64,000 bases of DNA from the NCBI GenBank assembly GCA_029378245.1, contig JARKIF010000011.1:1-64000 (forward strand), read 5' to 3'. Made by a program: the position numbers and the translations under genes. Under the pieces are notes generated by a model. It ran no database searches and was not told where the DNA came from. It worked only from the letters and a program-made list of their open reading frames with translations. This DNA comes from Roridomyces roridus. Taxonomy: Eukaryota > Basidiomycota > Agaricomycetes > Agaricales > Mycenaceae. Below are positions 48,101-56,098 of this stretch, one piece after another (positions within the stretch are counted from its first letter, which is position 1; the number at the start of each line of letters is the position of its first letter).

Positions 48101-49405
48101 GGACGAGGAAGCGGGCATGCGGGATCAAATAGGCCCGATTAGGCAGGTGGGCTGTCAGAATGGGGAAATGCCCCGACTCGAGCAGTCTGAGCTCGCAGCC
48201 CGCTGAATGCAGGCGCGAGACAGCCATTCGGAGGGTGAGGATGGAGTGGCGCCAGCCTCCGACGGTGCAGAGCGAGAGAAGAAGGGAGAGGAGAGAAAGT
48301 AAAGCGAGGCACTACGCACGTATTCGGACTCGTATCACCAACGGCACCCTGCACGAACCCCGCAACGTATGTCTGGTTCCCCGGCATAGCGCCCGGCTCG
48401 ATGGACGCTGCATTCACAGATTAGATCTAGCTCTCAAGGAGGGAGGGGGAGAGTACGTACATTCATAGAGATAAGCCGCCATGCCTTTGTTGTCTCCACT
48501 AATGAGAGTATTGTTCTGGTTTCCATGTCAGCCAGTCTCTCGGGCACACATAGAAAAGTAGACACACCTCATAAATACTCGTCCCATGCACCGCAAAGAA
48601 GCTGAGGAACCCGCGCTCGTTCTCCCCGTCACCGAATCGCAGGACGTCCATACCCCACTCCTGGTCGCCCGCGTCCCCGCCATTGTCGACATACTGCGCG
48701 CGCTCTTCCTCGGGATTCGCGAGGTACGCTGTAGGGGAGCGGTTTCGGGACCCGTCTTTGACGAAGCCACGTCCGAGGGAGAGGGTACCGGGTGCGAGGG
48801 AGGCGTGGGCGCGGCGTGAAGCGAGGACAGAGCCAGAGACGATAGCTGAGAGGGATTGGTTGCTCAGTCCGAGAGCGGTGAGTTGGGGGAGGAGGTCTGC
48901 GGGGTGTCAGCTATGTACATCCTGACGCAGAGAAGAAAGACAACGCACTCTCGAGATATCCACCAACCCCACTGTGCTGATGAGTCCCAACAAAGGCGAC
49001 ATTCCCTTCATGATACGTCTCGTTCCCAAATTCCTCTGCGAGCTCTGCAAGGATGAGCCGCCGCGCACCCGTATCGCCCATAGCAATGTCCGCGTTGAGG
49101 AAGAGAATACGTTCCTCCGGTGCGTCAGGGTCAGCGACGAGGAATGCGCGTACGCGCTGACGCATGTGCAGTCCCGTGTCGGTCTGCCCGAGGGACGCGT
49201 AGCCCATCATGTTAGTCTCGACGACGGGACCTGTGATATCGGCGATACCGAGCCCAAGAAGGTAGTTGCCGTCCGCTGCGCCCATGGCAGTGGGCTGGTA
49301 TATGGGGCTGTCCGAGGAGAGGAAGACGGAGAAGTACTTGGTGGAGAGCGCATGGAGGGCGTCGAGCGGTGAGAGAAGGAGAGCTGGGAGTAATGGAAGA
49401 TGCAT
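45129..49405 (-). CDS. Neutral/alkaline ceramidase
   Basis: Predicted CDS complement(join(45129..45232,45296..45318,45375..45406,45460..45579,45635..45763,45831..45958,46015..46184,46227..46260,46311..46328,46381..46453,46929..47025,47082..47132,47188..47212,47265..47605,48320..48407,48461..48515,48568..48896,48949..49405)), 18 exons, 757 residues, the usual family length. A hydrophobic leader (MHLPLLPALLLSPL) suggests secretion. Conserved motifs are GIADITGPVVETNMMGYA, GTHQHSG (zinc-binding His, about residues 141-146), GDTSPNTLGAFC (with the nucleophilic Ser, about 303), SFAGGTTDGPGAFDFIQGD, PGELTTMAGRR and YEGASTLYGP. The C-terminal Ig-like domain ends PGIYRIRYFGDSKPLIG. The enzyme hydrolyses ceramide to sphingosine and fatty acid. 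Two introns are unusually long (475 and 714 nt), while the rest are about 42-67 nt. Four exons are 18-32 nt. The upstream GTG at 49465 is not a start. Confidence 0.93.
46454..46928 (-). other. Unusually long ceramidase intron (475 nt)
   Basis: Donor GTGCGT at 46928, acceptor CACTCAG at 46454. It includes a GGC-repeat tract (about 46700-46730) and a tetranucleotide ATGA/TCAT run (about 46735-46755). The flanking exons join to give ILLNTGYAHEPYEWSPG, matching the family. No ORF with support inside. Confidence 0.7.
47606..48319 (-). other. Unusually long ceramidase intron (714 nt)
   Basis: Donor GTGCGT at 48319, acceptor CTTCCCAG at 47606. Splicing gives GDTSPNTLGAFCESPGKP, exactly the family pattern, so the segment must be removed from mRNA. 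It contains purine-rich tracts (about 47885-47925 and 48270-48300) and overlapping ORFs with no family resemblance. It may be an expanded intron, an old insertion, or host to an RNA. Confidence 0.65.
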
Positions 49406-49958
49406 TGCGGTCTCTGCATTGACGTTCAGCGGGTTGGAGAGGAGACAGTGGAAGAAGGCGTACACCGGTTTACGCTGCCAGCTAGTCGCGATTCAGAGTT
49501 TCTACCAGGTCGTCAGTCCGCAGTACGAGAGACGCCAGCCTTGTCGAGACGGTGCCATCGCAGCCTTGTAACACGGGCAATGAATCCAGTACTCCTTCAT
49601 TCCCGACAGAGAGCGTAGCAGCCGATCGCACCAAGGCCGTCCAATGATATGCACGCCACAAGATGCCACCGAAAAAAAGAGAGACACTCACAACTGCTCC
49701 GAAACGCTGCTAGGATTCAGATGGTGGTTGGGTAAGAGAGTCGAGCTCGCTGAGATCATGCGCTAGCTTGGAAGCGAACGTAGGCGAAGGAGGAGAGCTG
49801 AGAAGTCCGGAATCGCTCACGTCACTGGGACAACGGGCACATGATCATCAACACAGCCACACGGTCGCGTCGCGTCCGGTTGCTCATTCACTCATGTTGC
49901 CAATGTGGTGCAGGCCACTTGTGTGAACCCCAGAAGGTATTACCCTCGGAATGTCCAA
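49406..49958. other. Ceramidase upstream region
   Basis: The promoter and 5' UTR of the ceramidase gene should lie here. A short A-run (GAAAAAAAGAG) is at about 49671-49681. No coding structure. Confidence 0.4.
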
Positions 49959-49982
49959 CAAAAAGATCCGATTATTGGTGAT

Positions 49983-50081
49983 GCCCTGGCGAGGAATCGA
50001 ACCCCGGAATCAATTCAGGTGCAAGAGGTCCTGGGAGGAGGAACGACATCTGGAATGGTCGCCACCAAGGTCGACAAGGAC
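49983..50081 (-). ncRNA. tRNA-like element, copy a
   Basis: On the minus strand it starts with acceptor strand GTCCTTG, then TC, a short D-arm-like GAC...GGTGGC segment, a variable middle and a T-arm CGGGGTTCGATTCCTCG (B-box), followed by acceptor strand CCAGGGC and discriminator A. The acceptor pairs imperfectly (one mismatch). A run of five T (plus-strand A at 49959-49963) follows after 19 bases. The middle does not give a standard anticodon loop, so this is tRNA-like and not an assigned tRNA. Confidence 0.55.
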
Positions 50082-50165
50082 TATGTGTTATCGTATCCAG
50101 ATTCCAAAGAGTTATTTTATTATGAGTTGCATCGAAACTGGCAGGTGGGAGGAACCCTACACATC

Positions 50166-50250
50166 GCCCTTGCGAGGAATCGAACCTCGAACCCATCGAG
50201 ACGCAAATGTTCAGGGGCGACTTTTGGCAATGTTTTACTCTCTGGGTCGT
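50166..50250 (-). ncRNA. tRNA-like element, copy b (5' end degenerate)
   Basis: The minus-strand 3' half is intact: T-arm CGAGGTTCGATTCCTCG and acceptor CAAGGGC ending at 50166. No convincing 5' acceptor strand or D-arm is found upstream, so the left boundary is approximate, and no T-run lies close downstream. It is probably a dead copy. Confidence 0.4.
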
Positions 50251-50456
50251 AAACGAACCGGTTGCTTTGAACCCTGTAATATCGGGAGTAAATCTGAGCT
50301 GCACACAAGACCAGCCAAGGCAATATTACCTCGCAGAATTGGGCTATCGAGTGTAGGGTACTCGGGGGGAAGATTGCATTCCAGCTCCCAGAGATACTGG
50401 TGGCCATATTCCTGCGCGTGTCTTTGAAAAAAAAAAGCAATGGGTTCAGTGCTATT

Positions 50457-50551
50457 GCCCTCGCGAGGAATCGAACCTCGGATACCATTCAAACTCAATC
50501 AACACGAGAAATCTAACGTGTAGAGTGGTGACTGCCAGGGTCAACAAGGGC
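50457..50551 (-). ncRNA. tRNA-like element, copy c
   Basis: On the minus strand, acceptor GCCCTTG pairs with CGAGGGC at all seven positions (one G-T). Then TT, the D-arm GAC-CCTGGCA-GTC, a middle arm CCACTC...GAATGG, and T-arm CGAGGTTCGATTCCTCG with discriminator A. The length is 95 nt. A run of ten T (plus-strand A at 50427-50436) follows after 20 bases, a strong polymerase III terminator. The middle loop of about 30 nt gives no standard anticodon stem-loop. Confidence 0.65.
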
Positions 50552-50734
50552 CATCGGTCGAAGACCGAAGTATCTATTCGACCTGCGCGCTGATGTTGGC
50601 TTCCGCGCATCACTACGAATAACATTCGTTGAAATCGAGACCAAGTTCTCTAAATTGATATCCGTCAATGGAAATTCAATGTCCGAGGAAAAACAAGCCA
50701 TAAAGCCTCCTCCCTGAAACGCACTGAGGACAGC

Positions 50735-50935
50735 AAGGACCGTGAATTTTACCCAGCCAAATCACCGACCTAGGTGCGTGAATTTCACTGGAGGAGCGCC
50801 ATGAATTTCACTGGGATCTGGACCAGATTCACGGTGTTCACTACTCACGCAGAATCGTGGGCGTTTCACGGTGATCCATTCACGTACATTTGGTGTGAAT
50901 TCTGTTGCACTACGTAGTGAATGTCTGAGTGCCCA
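50735..50935. repeat. GTGAAT/ATTCAC-rich repeat island 1
   Basis: About ten occurrences of GTGAAT, TGAATTT, TTCACG or their complements in 200 bp (for example GTGAATTTCACTGG, CAGATTCACGG, CATTCACGTACATTTGG) give many overlapping short palindromes. No ORF. It resembles the decayed terminal parts of small palindromic elements. Confidence 0.55.
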
Positions 50936-51854
50936 TCACAACTACAGGAAATTCAGGCAGATATTCCCGGAAAATCCGTGTATTTGACGTGACTACATGC
51001 TACACTACCACTACTTCCTACCCCGTAGCCTACACCCCATGGGCCCTTCCACAACTTTCCATCACACTGCCGGCCAACTCATCACCGTATGGGGAGACAA
51101 ACACGCACGGGAAGAGCCCCGGCACACCACTGATTCGGAGTCGAATTTGAGTAAAAAGAAACTGGAAGGGGATATGGGACACACCCATCGTATAACAGAA
51201 GTCTGGCCCGGAAGTCTTGGATCGAAAGGTGTCGCTTTGCACTGCTTACTCGTGCTCTAAGGTTCAACACGGCGTCGGCGTGCGAGAAACAGATGAGAAA
51301 GGGCACTGAAAGGAAGTTGTCACACGACGCACCTCAATTCCTGCATAACCATCTCCCCAGGGTCTCAAGATTGATGTCCTCCAGGTGCGCTTCGAGCGAC
51401 TGGCATGTTTTCAGCAAAGTGCCTAACGACGAGGCCGGGTATGTGCGGAATCCATAGGCAGTGGCAGAGGGGATGAGGGTGGAGGTGAAAGTTGGAGAAC
51501 AACCATCGCCTTCTTATGTATCTGGTGGTGGAGCCGAGGTGGAGTCAATTGAGTCGTACTCCACGGCGCAGCAGGGACCCGGCCCAGCGGTACAGGTCAT
51601 CGAAGACGACGAGGAGACCCTGGCAAGGAGGTCAGGATCTAAGCTCGAGGTTGTGGAGGGGCGTCGACGACACGTTTGCGACTCGTCATGGTGGGAGAGA
51701 GCAAGGGAGAAGGCGGTGGGCCGGGGCGAGCCGGAGATTCATATCATGACTTCCACCCCTCGCTGGACCGTGTGGACGCGCGCGGACTCATGTCGAGAAC
51801 GCTGTCACCCTCGACGTCACCGCGACAGCCGGTAAGGGAGGAGGGATATCAGGT
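50936..51854. other. Intergenic, no gene seen
   Basis: Between the two GTGAAT islands. A plus-strand ORF at 51461-51835 is Glu/Arg/Gly-rich without any family resemblance and is probably composition-driven. No splice-consistent gene. Confidence 0.4.
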
Positions 51855-52055
51855 CCACATGAATTCAGAAATTTGAAGCCAAACTTACAATGGTGAAATT
51901 CACTTGAGTTTTATCGTGAATTGTTTTTCTGCCATTAGATGCGTGAATCAGGTACGTGAATGCAATCTAGGTGAAAAGTGATTCACGATAACAAAGTACG
52001 TGAATCAGTTTCTTCCGTGGAATTCACGTACCTCTGTATCCTCAGTGAAACACCG
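51855..52055. repeat. GTGAAT/ATTCAC-rich repeat island 2
   Basis: Same motif family as 50735-50935 (CATGAATTC, GTGAAATTCACTTG, ACGTGAATC three times, GGAATTCACGTACC). It ends next to GGACAAGGGCTATC (about 52061-52075), which resembles the 5' end of a tRNA-like copy, as if an element had been replaced or truncated by the island. Confidence 0.55.
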
Positions 52056-52149
52056 CTGCGGTGGACAAGGGCTATCTGGATCAGTATGACTTATTGCACA
52101 CCGAACCGGCAGGTGTGAAAGAAAAAAGAGACACGGGTCGGTTAGACAT

Positions 52150-52237
52150 GCCCTCACGAGGAATCGAACCCCGGAAACCATTCATAGTGGAGATGCAGAA
52201 CTATATCTCGAATGGGGACCGCCGTGTCAACAAGGGC
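52150..52237 (-). ncRNA. tRNA-like element, copy d
   Basis: On the minus strand, acceptor GCCCTTG pairs with TGAGGGC (one G-T pair, one weak position). The D-arm is GAC-ACGGCG-GTC, the middle arm CCATTC...GAATGG pairs at all six positions, and the T-arm is CGGGGTTCGATTCCTCG with discriminator A. The length is 88 nt. A run of six T (plus-strand A at 52122-52127) follows after about 22 bases. Inside the middle arm GAGAT...ATCTC can form a further hairpin. Confidence 0.65.
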
Positions 52238-52338
52238 TACAGTCTACTTGCCTTGGTGCCAGAGTAATTTTATCCTAAGCTGCCTAGAACATCATTTAAA
52301 CCTCGGACAAAAATTTGCAGCAAGCAGCAAGGATCATT

Positions 52339-52433
52339 GCCCTCGCGAGGAATCGAACCTCGGATACCGTACAGCTTGACATGGGAGATCTCCGGCGCAA
52401 TTTAGTACGGGGATCGCCGAGGTCAACAAGGAC
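52339..52433 (-). ncRNA. tRNA-like element, copy e
   Basis: On the minus strand, acceptor GTCCTTG pairs with CGAGGGC with G-T pairs only. The D region is GACCTCGGCGATC, the middle arm CCGTAC...GTACGG pairs at all six positions with different bases from copy d, and the T-arm is CGAGGTTCGATTCCTCG with discriminator A. A run of five T (plus-strand A at 52309-52313) follows after about 25 bases. It lies 44 bp downstream of the DUF4419 stop codon, on the same strand. Confidence 0.65.
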
Positions 52434-52477
52434 TGCTGTATTCTACGATACGATACTGATTGCAAACTACGTACAGT

Positions 52478-53847
52478 CTACTTCTTCCCCTTCGCGCACA
52501 TCCACCACGCCGCCGCAGGCTGGACCGTATCATTCTCCCCATTCAACGACAAGTCAAAATCCCCACTCGACGAAACCCGCATGCCCATCATCCCCGCCAT
52601 CATGAAACAGTCGGTGACCTTGGGCGGCTGGCCCACAACAAGGTCCTCCGTGAGCGTGATATCCACCTTGGCGTAGGCAGGCGGGACGTCGCCCTTGTGT
52701 ATCCGATGGAAGGGAGTATCGTCGAAAACGAGATCAGCGTGTGGCTGCTCCGCGCTGTAGGTATTCCAAAATGTCTTCGCCGACAGGGATTCAGGCGCTA
52801 TCTTGGACTTTGCCTTCTACGAGAAAATCTCAGCGGATGGTTGAAATCAAATCAACCGACGTACCAGTTTCAACGCAGTCCCGAGCCACTTACCGCTTTC
52901 GCTGAACGCATTGAACGCGTTAATCCATCCCTCATGATATGCGCGATTTCCACTCCCATTGGGCGTATGGAGCGTCGCCACCCTCTGCCAAAATCCTGCA
53001 TTCGCAAGCGGGGAAGGGTCATCGAACGCTGCAGCAAAGCGGGACAAAACGGGCCGCAACAAATGATACCACGCAATCGCCTCAATCCCGTATTCCTTCA
53101 ACTTCTCAATCCGCTGAAGCAGATCCACCCAGTCGAATTTCTCCCCTTCGAGCGTAACGCGCGGAATCCCACACCCAGTGATGGCAAAGTCGTAAGTGAA
53201 GTAAGCCTTGAGAGTGGACATGGTGATGACGGCAGCGACGGTCGTATCGTTTTGCGTGGTCGTTGTGAAGCTCGGGAGTACCCACGCGCGCAGTGTGGGG
53301 TCGACCACGTTCTCGTCGATGAGGTCAACCATCTGGCGTGCCATGTCGCCAAAGTCCGCCGCATCCCGTGTTTTCATGTGGATCTCGACTTTGAGCGGTC
53401 TCTGGCCTTGGTGTGCCACAAAATTAGCGCGGAGAAGCTCGGCGCGGGCGTTGACGAAGAAGTTGAATTGTGTGAGGATCGTGAGCCAGACGTCGTCGGG
53501 GCGGATGACAAGTGCACGGTGGTTGTCGTATGCTTCCATTATCGTGTTGACGAAGCCGTTCCCTTTGGCGTCTGGGAGGATATCCGGAACCTTGCCATAG
53601 CCATTTCGAACACTGATAAATGTGAATGATAGTGGGACCAGCAAAAACCAGACACGCACTAGCTTTCGTCCTCTGCCTCCTCATCCGGCGCTCCCGCAGA
53701 GAACCCGCACTGAATCATTGCTCTGCTATAGTCGTTGTACTCGCTGTGAGTTGCTTTGGCGAGGATCTGCGCGGTCGAGAAGGAGCTGGAGTAGTCGACG
53801 TGGATTGGATCGGCCTTGCGAGGGGTGACGGTGAACGATACAGGCAT
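52478..53847 (-). CDS. DUF4419-domain protein
   Basis: Predicted CDS complement(join(52478..52816,52865..53612,53660..53847)), 424 residues, a normal length for the family. The family motif GNGFVNTIMEAYDNHRALVI is followed by RPDDVWLTILTQFNFFVNA near residues 98-116. Further typical stretches are FTTTTQNDTTVAAVIMS-like (about residues 165-182), CGIPRVTLEGEKFDWVDLLQR, and a C-terminal Met-rich segment (CFMMAGMMGM) before a Trp-Trp-Met tail. DUF4419 proteins are widespread in fungi and of unknown activity. Both introns (47 and 48 nt, GTGCGT and GTACGT donors) close in phase. The start at 53847 gives MPVSFTVTPRKADP. The gene is embedded among tRNA-like elements on the same strand. Confidence 0.88.
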
Positions 53848-54294
53848 GGTGGAAATGTCTGAGTTGAGAGAGAGGTGGCTTTGGAATATATAGCCTTTGA
53901 TCGAGGCCTCGAGTCAAACCGATCCAAGAAGAAAGGGGCGCCCGAATCACCGTCAGGCTCCGAGCCAGAGTCGATTCGCACCAACGGTGCATGATGACTT
54001 GTACATTGCGGAGCCCTGTTTTGAGTCGAGTTATACATCCACTCGGTAATTCGAGTGACTGTTGCTGATGAATGCCGCCGGCGTGCCTGCCGTGAAGGCA
54101 GACTGATTGCCAGCCGACCGCTGAGGCTCCGATGCAGAGCCTAGAGGGCCTCACCTTTGGTGCCGGATTAAGTATTTCATCTCTTCGTCATATTGCAATA
54201 CCCATCGTGCCATGGTTACGAGCCGCACAAGCCATAGGGGTAACACGGGAGCCTTGAAAAAAGTATGGGTATGTGGCAGTGCTGCCTCAGTAGT
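53848..54294. other. DUF4419 upstream region
   Basis: 447 bp holding the likely DUF4419 promoter and the T-run after tRNA-like copy f. No coding structure is seen. Confidence 0.35.
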
Positions 54295-54376
54295 GTCATC
54301 TCAAGGAATCGAACCTCGGATCGCCTCCACAGATTGGAAGCCGTTGCCATGAGTGCTAGACGCGGTCAACGATGAC
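54295..54376 (-). ncRNA. tRNA-like element, copy f
   Basis: On the minus strand, acceptor GTCATCG pairs with AGATGAC at six positions. Then TTGACC, a variable middle with GCTTCC...GGAGGC forming a 6-bp stem around a 7-nt loop, the T-arm CGAGGTTCGATTCCTTG, and discriminator A. The length is 82 nt. A run of six T (plus-strand A at 54257-54262) follows after about 31 bases. The acceptor differs from copies a-e but covaries on both strands, so f and g form a second subfamily. Confidence 0.6.
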
Positions 54377-54640
54377 TGGTGTGAACTTCAGGGAGCTAAG
54401 TCAATGTAGACAGTCTTGTTTCCAGGCGGCGGGGTGAATGCTACTACAATAAATCGGCCTTCGCAGTCGCCACCGACAGAAATGCAGTCATGACGAACGA
54501 GTGGTATCGCCGGGAGTCCCGGAAAGTGAAACATTGAATTTGAGCCATGAGTGGGCGAAGGGAACTGGTGTCAGTTTTCATGAGATACTTTATGCCCAAT
54601 TTCACTGCCATAAAAAGCTTGGGGTCTCGTGGGACTGGAT

Positions 54641-54726
54641 GTCCTCACAGGGAGTCGAATCCCGAATCGCCACCGGCAAGCGGAACTTTGGCACATTAAT
54701 CGTGCTTGACGACGGTCAACGATGAC
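54641..54726 (-). ncRNA. tRNA-like element, copy g
   Basis: On the minus strand, acceptor GTCATCG pairs with TGAGGAC (one mismatch). It shares TTGACCG and AAGCAC-type segments with copy f, has a GCAC...GTGC stem with a 7-nt loop, and a T-arm CGGGATTCGACTCCCTG with one mismatch. The length is 86 nt. A run of five T (plus-strand A at 54612-54616) follows after about 24 bases. Confidence 0.55.
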
Positions 54727-56098
54727 TTATATTGGCTGTGAAGCTGCAGAGCCGTATGCATATGTTTTTTCAAGACCAGATCGTTTTGAAAATGTCCTCT
54801 CCGTCAGCGTCTTGCAGCTCCGCTAGGCTCACCCACTCACTCGTCGGAGTCGTGTCTGTGAGGGTGTACCGTGTTGTCAATGCAGATGAGTGTCGAGTGT
54901 CAAAGAGGAAACACCGACTGGTCCGCAAGTCCGTACGTCTAGACCCCGGCGATAAAGCTGTAGGGCCGGCAAGCGGCAGGGCCTGCTACCGAAAGCGGCA
55001 ATGCGTGAACATCTAGCACGTTTTCTTGCAATTTTCTCGGGCATAACAAGTTCCATCAGGACCTTCAAATAGTAATTCTTGTTCTCAGATTCAGGCTCAG
55101 GGAAAGAACGAAAACGACAGCATTAAATTGTGGATGAGGAAGGGCGGTGCGTATGTAGGATCTGTGGACATCCACATGACGTTACGATGATCGCTCGGTC
55201 GTGCGCCGCTTCGCGCTCCACTCCCTTGCTCCTGCCCACCAAGAAAGCGTTGAGTCAGAAAATGTGAGTTGAAAGCCGAAGAGAGAGGAGGACAGGAGGG
55301 CAATACATCATCATTCATCGTCGCTCGTCCGTGCGCCGCTACGCGCCGCACTCCCTCGCTCCCTGGAAGCTGGAGAGAGCTTGGAGAGAGCACTACAAGA
55401 GCTTGCAGGAGTGTTTGATCAATTTCATTGGTGCTTGACCAGGACCTGGCCTTCAAATATGGATGTGGCGCTATGTGGTGCTGGTTGGGACTCGGGAGTT
55501 GCTCCGGAGGCGAAAAGCAAGAGACTGAGCAAGGCACTCCCTTTGTCACTTTGACAGGCCTGGGATTTCTTTCGGCAAAGAACCCGACATCTGTGCATGG
55601 CATTTGCACAGATGTTGAAAAATCTATCGGATATAACTGCTCCCGGCGGGTGAGGTCATGCATATTGCGTTGGTGGCGCGGCAAATCTCGGCTTCAATGA
55701 GCATTTGGCTGGATCCATCAGTGCTGACGCAAAAACCAATGACAAAAACGTGATGGCCCGCAAAAACCAAAAATTAGGGCGCCCTATAGAAACCTGTACC
55801 TAACGGTATCAGGAATCACTGTCATGATCCGCGTTTAACGGAGTCAAATCCCAACTTTCAGTAGCCTAAACCCTGAGGCACTTGAAGAACGATTCCACAA
55901 AAAGAGCTATCATCGAAACCACCCGACGACAAACATGCATTTTTTCGATGTGCTGCAGCTGTAGGCTTCCCCGAGAATTACGGATCATAACATATCCGAA
56001 TTCCGGGGTCCCCGTGGCACTGCGTTGATCAGGGGTGATCACGCGACGGCTTCCTTTTCTTCCTAAGCCTCTCCCCTCACCGGCTCGCCAGCCAGCTC
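54727..56098. other. Intergenic, no gene seen
   Basis: No supported gene. It contains a degenerate direct repeat (55188-55365) and a 90-codon ORF (55428-55700) without family resemblance. The last few hundred bases should contain the promoter of the MCT-type gene. Confidence 0.4.
55188..55365. repeat. Degenerate direct repeat pair
   Basis: A roughly 45-bp unit (CGCTCGGTCGTGCGCCGCT... and CGCTCGTCCGTGCGCCGCT..., each ending CTCCCT-GCTCC) occurs at about 55190-55232 and 55321-55363. The GCGCCGC-TCGCGC core is nearly palindromic. Confidence 0.5.

Noticed and set aside
50120..50488. Minus-strand peptides containing EVRFLARA or similar across the tRNA-like copies
   Set aside because: They arise from reading through T-arms; such peptides (compare GGIEPL, GGLEPPS elsewhere) are known artefacts of tRNA-type sequence.
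51461..51835. 124-codon plus-strand ORF
   Set aside because: Composition-driven Glu/Arg/Gly sequence between repeat islands, with overlapping ORFs in other frames and no recognisable domain.
49983..54726. Annotation of the seven elements as ordinary tRNA genes
   Set aside because: No standard 7-nt anticodon loop with U33 on a 5-bp stem can be drawn for any copy, and the lengths and loops vary widely.
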